64,000 bases of DNA from Bacteroides sp. M10 (GTDB lineage Bacteria; Bacteroidota; Bacteroidia; Bacteroidales; Bacteroidaceae), in NCBI RefSeq assembly GCF_014334015.1, contig NZ_CP060488.1, forward strand, positions 2,438,501 through 2,502,500. The letters are read 5' to 3'. Of the stretch, positions 62,046-64,000 are shown in pieces. Position 1 is the first letter of the stretch, and the number at the start of each line of letters is the position of its first letter. The notes beneath the pieces are model-generated. The model searched no databases and was not told where the DNA came from. It saw only the letters and a program-made list of their open reading frames with translations. A program made the translations under genes and the position numbers.

Positions 62046-64000
62046 ATGAGACGAATCTTTGTTAGCTTACTGCTTTTATCTTTGTTTTTTATGGGTTATG
62101 CCCATGAGCCGGAATTTTCAACAGCCGGTTTCTTCCGGTTACCGGATACCGGGCGTGATGTGTACTCGATGAATCCTGCCTGGCGCTTTTATAAAGGAAG
62201 TGCGGTGGGTGCCGAAGCAAAAGAATTTAACGACAAAGCCTGGCAGGTGGTGTCTTTACCTAATGGTATCGAGTATCTTCCTACTGAGGCTAGTGGTTGC
62301 ATCAATTATCAGGGGGAAGTATGGTATCGTAAACACTTTACTCCATCCGAAGCATTGAAAGGAAAGAAACTGTTTCTGCACTTTGAAGCTATTATGGGTA
62401 AAAGTAAGATTTATGTAAACGGTAAATTATTGGCAGAGCACTTTGGAGGCTATCTTCCCGTATCGGTAGATATGACTGAAGCATTAAAGTGGGGAGAGGA
62501 CAATGTGATTGCGGTGTGGGCTGATAATAGCGACGATCCGACCTATGCGCCTGGAAAACCACAAGATGTGTTAGATTATGCCTACTTGGGAGGCTTTTAT
62601 CGGGATTGCTGGCTGATTGCACATAATTATGTGTTTATCACGGATCCGAATTACGAGAACGAAATAGCAGGAGGCGGACTGTTTATTGCCACAGATCGTG
62701 TATCGGAGCAATCGGCAGATATTCTCTTGAAAGCGCATATACGTAATGAAGACAAACAGGGCTTTGCAGGAAAAATTTCCTATTCTTTAGTAGACCGTGA
62801 AGGAAAAGAAGTGGCATCATCAGATGTGAAACTGAATATCCGTAAAGGGACTGCGACAAGTCATAATGGAAAGATGAAAGTGGAGCAGCCGCATTTATGG
62901 ACTCCTGAATCACCTTATCTATATAATCTGTGTGTGCGTATTTATGATAAGAATGGAAATGTAGTAGACGGTTATCGTCGTCGCGTCGGTATCCGTAGTA
63001 TCGAATTTAAGGGAAAAGATGGCTTCTGGCTGAATGGAAAACCTTATGGTAAACCTTTGATGGGAGCTAATCGGCATCAGGATTTTGCAGTTGTAGGAAA
63101 TGCGGTTGCCAATAGTATTCACTGGCGTGATGCCAAGAAACTGAAAGATTTGGGGCTGGAAGTAATCCGTAATGCACATTGTCCGCAAGATCCGGCTTTT
63201 ATGGATGCCTGTGATGAACTTGGCCTGTTTGTTATCGTGAATACTCCGGGATGGCAATTCTGGAATGACGAACCCATTTTTGCCAAACGGGTTTATAATG
63301 ATATACGTAATATGGTTCGCCGTGACCGTAACCATCCTTGTGTATGGCTGTGGGAACCGATCTTGAATGAGACATGGTATCCGGAAGATTTTGCCGGGCG
63401 TGTGAAAGGGATTGTTGATGAGGAATATCCTTATCCATCCTGCTATTCCGGTTGTGATGTGCAAGCCAAGGGCTCGCAATATTTTCCGGTGCAGTTTGCC
63501 CATCCGATGGATCTTTCAAAACGTGATCCTAAAATAACTTACTTTACACGCGAGTGGGGAGATAATGTCGATGATTGGAGTTCGCACAATTCTCCAAGTC
63601 GCACAGCCCGTAACTGGGGAGAACAGCCCATGCTTATACAGGCTGCTCATTACGCTTCTCCTTATTATAATTACATTTGCTATGATGGTTTGTATAAAGA
63701 GTCTCCCTGGCATGTGGGCGGATGCTTGTGGCATTCGTTCGATCATCAGCGGGGATACCACCCGGACCCGTTCTATGGTGGATTGATGGATGTATTCCGT
63801 CAGCCTAAGTATTCTTATTATATGTTTAAGGCGCAACGTCCGGCTGTCGTTTCCGAGAGTTTGGCAGAAAGCGGACCGATGGTTTATATCGCTCACGAGA
63901 TGACACCGTTCTCAAGCAGAGATGTAACGGTGTATTCCAACTGTGATGAAGTTCGTTTGACTGTGAATAAAGATGGGCAAACTTATACCTATAAAAAAGA
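62046..64000 (+). CDS. GH2 family glycosidase, 3' truncated by window end
   Basis: The frame is open from this ATG to the end of the window (651 codons). A signal peptide (MRRIFVSLLLLSLFFMGYA) leads to a GH2 sugar-binding jelly roll (GEVWYRKHFTPSE, GGYLPVSVDMTEAL). An Ig-like domain (VEQPHLWTPESPYLYNL) and the TIM barrel (MGANRHQDFAVVG, WRDAKKLKDLGLEVIRNAHCP) follow. The likely acid/base Glu is in WLWEPILNETW and a nucleophile candidate is Glu in TREWGD. GH2 contains beta-galactosidases, beta-mannosidases and beta-glucuronidases; a beta-galactosidase-type role is the best guess. It follows the susC operon with its own promoter. Confidence 0.88.
   Translation, partial: MRRIFVSLLLLSLFFMGYAHEPEFSTAGFFRLPDTGRDVYSMNPAWRFYKGSAVGAEAKEFNDKAWQVVSLPNGIEYLPTEASGCINYQGEVWYRKHFTPSEALKGKKLFLHFEAIMGKSKIYVNGKLLAEHFGGYLPVSVDMTEALKWGEDNVIAVWADNSDDPTYAPGKPQDVLDYAYLGGFYRDCWLIAHNYVFITDPNYENEIAGGGLFIATDRVSEQSADILLKAHIRNEDKQGFAGKISYSLVDREGKEVASSDVKLNIRKGTATSHNGKMKVEQPHLWTPESPYLYNLCVRIYDKNGNVVDGYRRRVGIRSIEFKGKDGFWLNGKPYGKPLMGANRHQDFAVVGNAVANSIHWRDAKKLKDLGLEVIRNAHCPQDPAFMDACDELGLFVIVNTPGWQFWNDEPIFAKRVYNDIRNMVRRDRNHPCVWLWEPILNETWYPEDFAGRVKGIVDEEYPYPSCYSGCDVQAKGSQYFPVQFAHPMDLSKRDPKITYFTREWGDNVDDWSSHNSPSRTARNWGEQPMLIQAAHYASPYYNYICYDGLYKESPWHVGGCLWHSFDHQRGYHPDPFYGGLMDVFRQPKYSYYMFKAQRPAVVSESLAESGPMVYIAHEMTPFSSRDVTVYSNCDEVRLTVNKDGQTYTYKK

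Overview
The window is a chromosomal segment of a gut Bacteroides (Bacteroidales). The evidence is a SusC/SusD pair, hybrid two-component and AraC-type glycan regulators, many secreted glycoside hydrolases, K/D/E-rich lipoprotein signals, and repeated promoters with the Bacteroides -7 box TAnnTTTG. From memory, the order arabinogalactan enzymes - GNAT - DUF2156 - lrgBA - pta - ackA resembles the BT_3683 to BT_3693 region of B. thetaiotaomicron. The downstream gene content differs from what I recall of that species. No rRNA, tRNA, CRISPR array or insertion sequence with a transposase was seen.

Region 1 (1-9640) is mostly housekeeping: a 5'-truncated tcdA, a LolD-like ABC ATPase, a helix-hairpin-helix protein, an SLC6-type sodium symporter, a VanZ-like protein, murF, a TPR-type sensor histidine kinase, and folP followed by the c-di-AMP synthase cdaA.

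Region 2 (9640-31890) is rich in carbohydrate-active enzymes. An orphan AAA ATPase lies between two perfect palindromes. It is followed by GH35, GH43, GH51 and GH97 enzymes on the plus strand and a GH31 enzyme on the minus strand. A non-coding element with 46-bp inverted ends separates GH97 from GH31. Upstream of GH31 is a membrane AraC-type regulator that appears broken by a frameshift. After a second orphan ATPase/nuclease comes a tight four-gene operon (DUF2264, GH43 galactanase-like, GH145, GH105). It looks built to strip rhamnose-capped, glucuronate-containing side chains and the beta-1,3-galactan backbone of arabinogalactan proteins.

Region 3 (31890-37550) holds a GNAT, a DUF2156 protein, lrgB/lrgA and the acetate-producing pta-ackA pair.

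Region 4 (37690-41700) is the most interesting part. A tyrosine recombinase gene is followed directly by a pair of about 24-bp inverted repeats, each built as two 7-bp arms around a 7-bp spacer. They flank about 260 bp that contains an outward-facing Bacteroides-type promoter. Next comes a large surface lipoprotein with coiled-coil and collagen-like segments. This reads as a self-contained phase-variation switch, drawn here with its best promoter pointing away from the lipoprotein.

Region 5 (42198-64000) has a GT2 glycosyltransferase, a four-fold CCCGGG palindrome cluster, a GH20 hexosaminidase and radC. A polysaccharide utilization locus follows: HTCS sensor/regulator, SusC, SusD, a GH16 surface endo-hydrolase, two tandem fimbrillin-like/GLUG lipoproteins and a GH2 enzyme cut by the window end. 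The probable target is a beta-linked, perhaps N-acetylhexosamine-containing, glycan, but the substrate is not settled by sequence alone.
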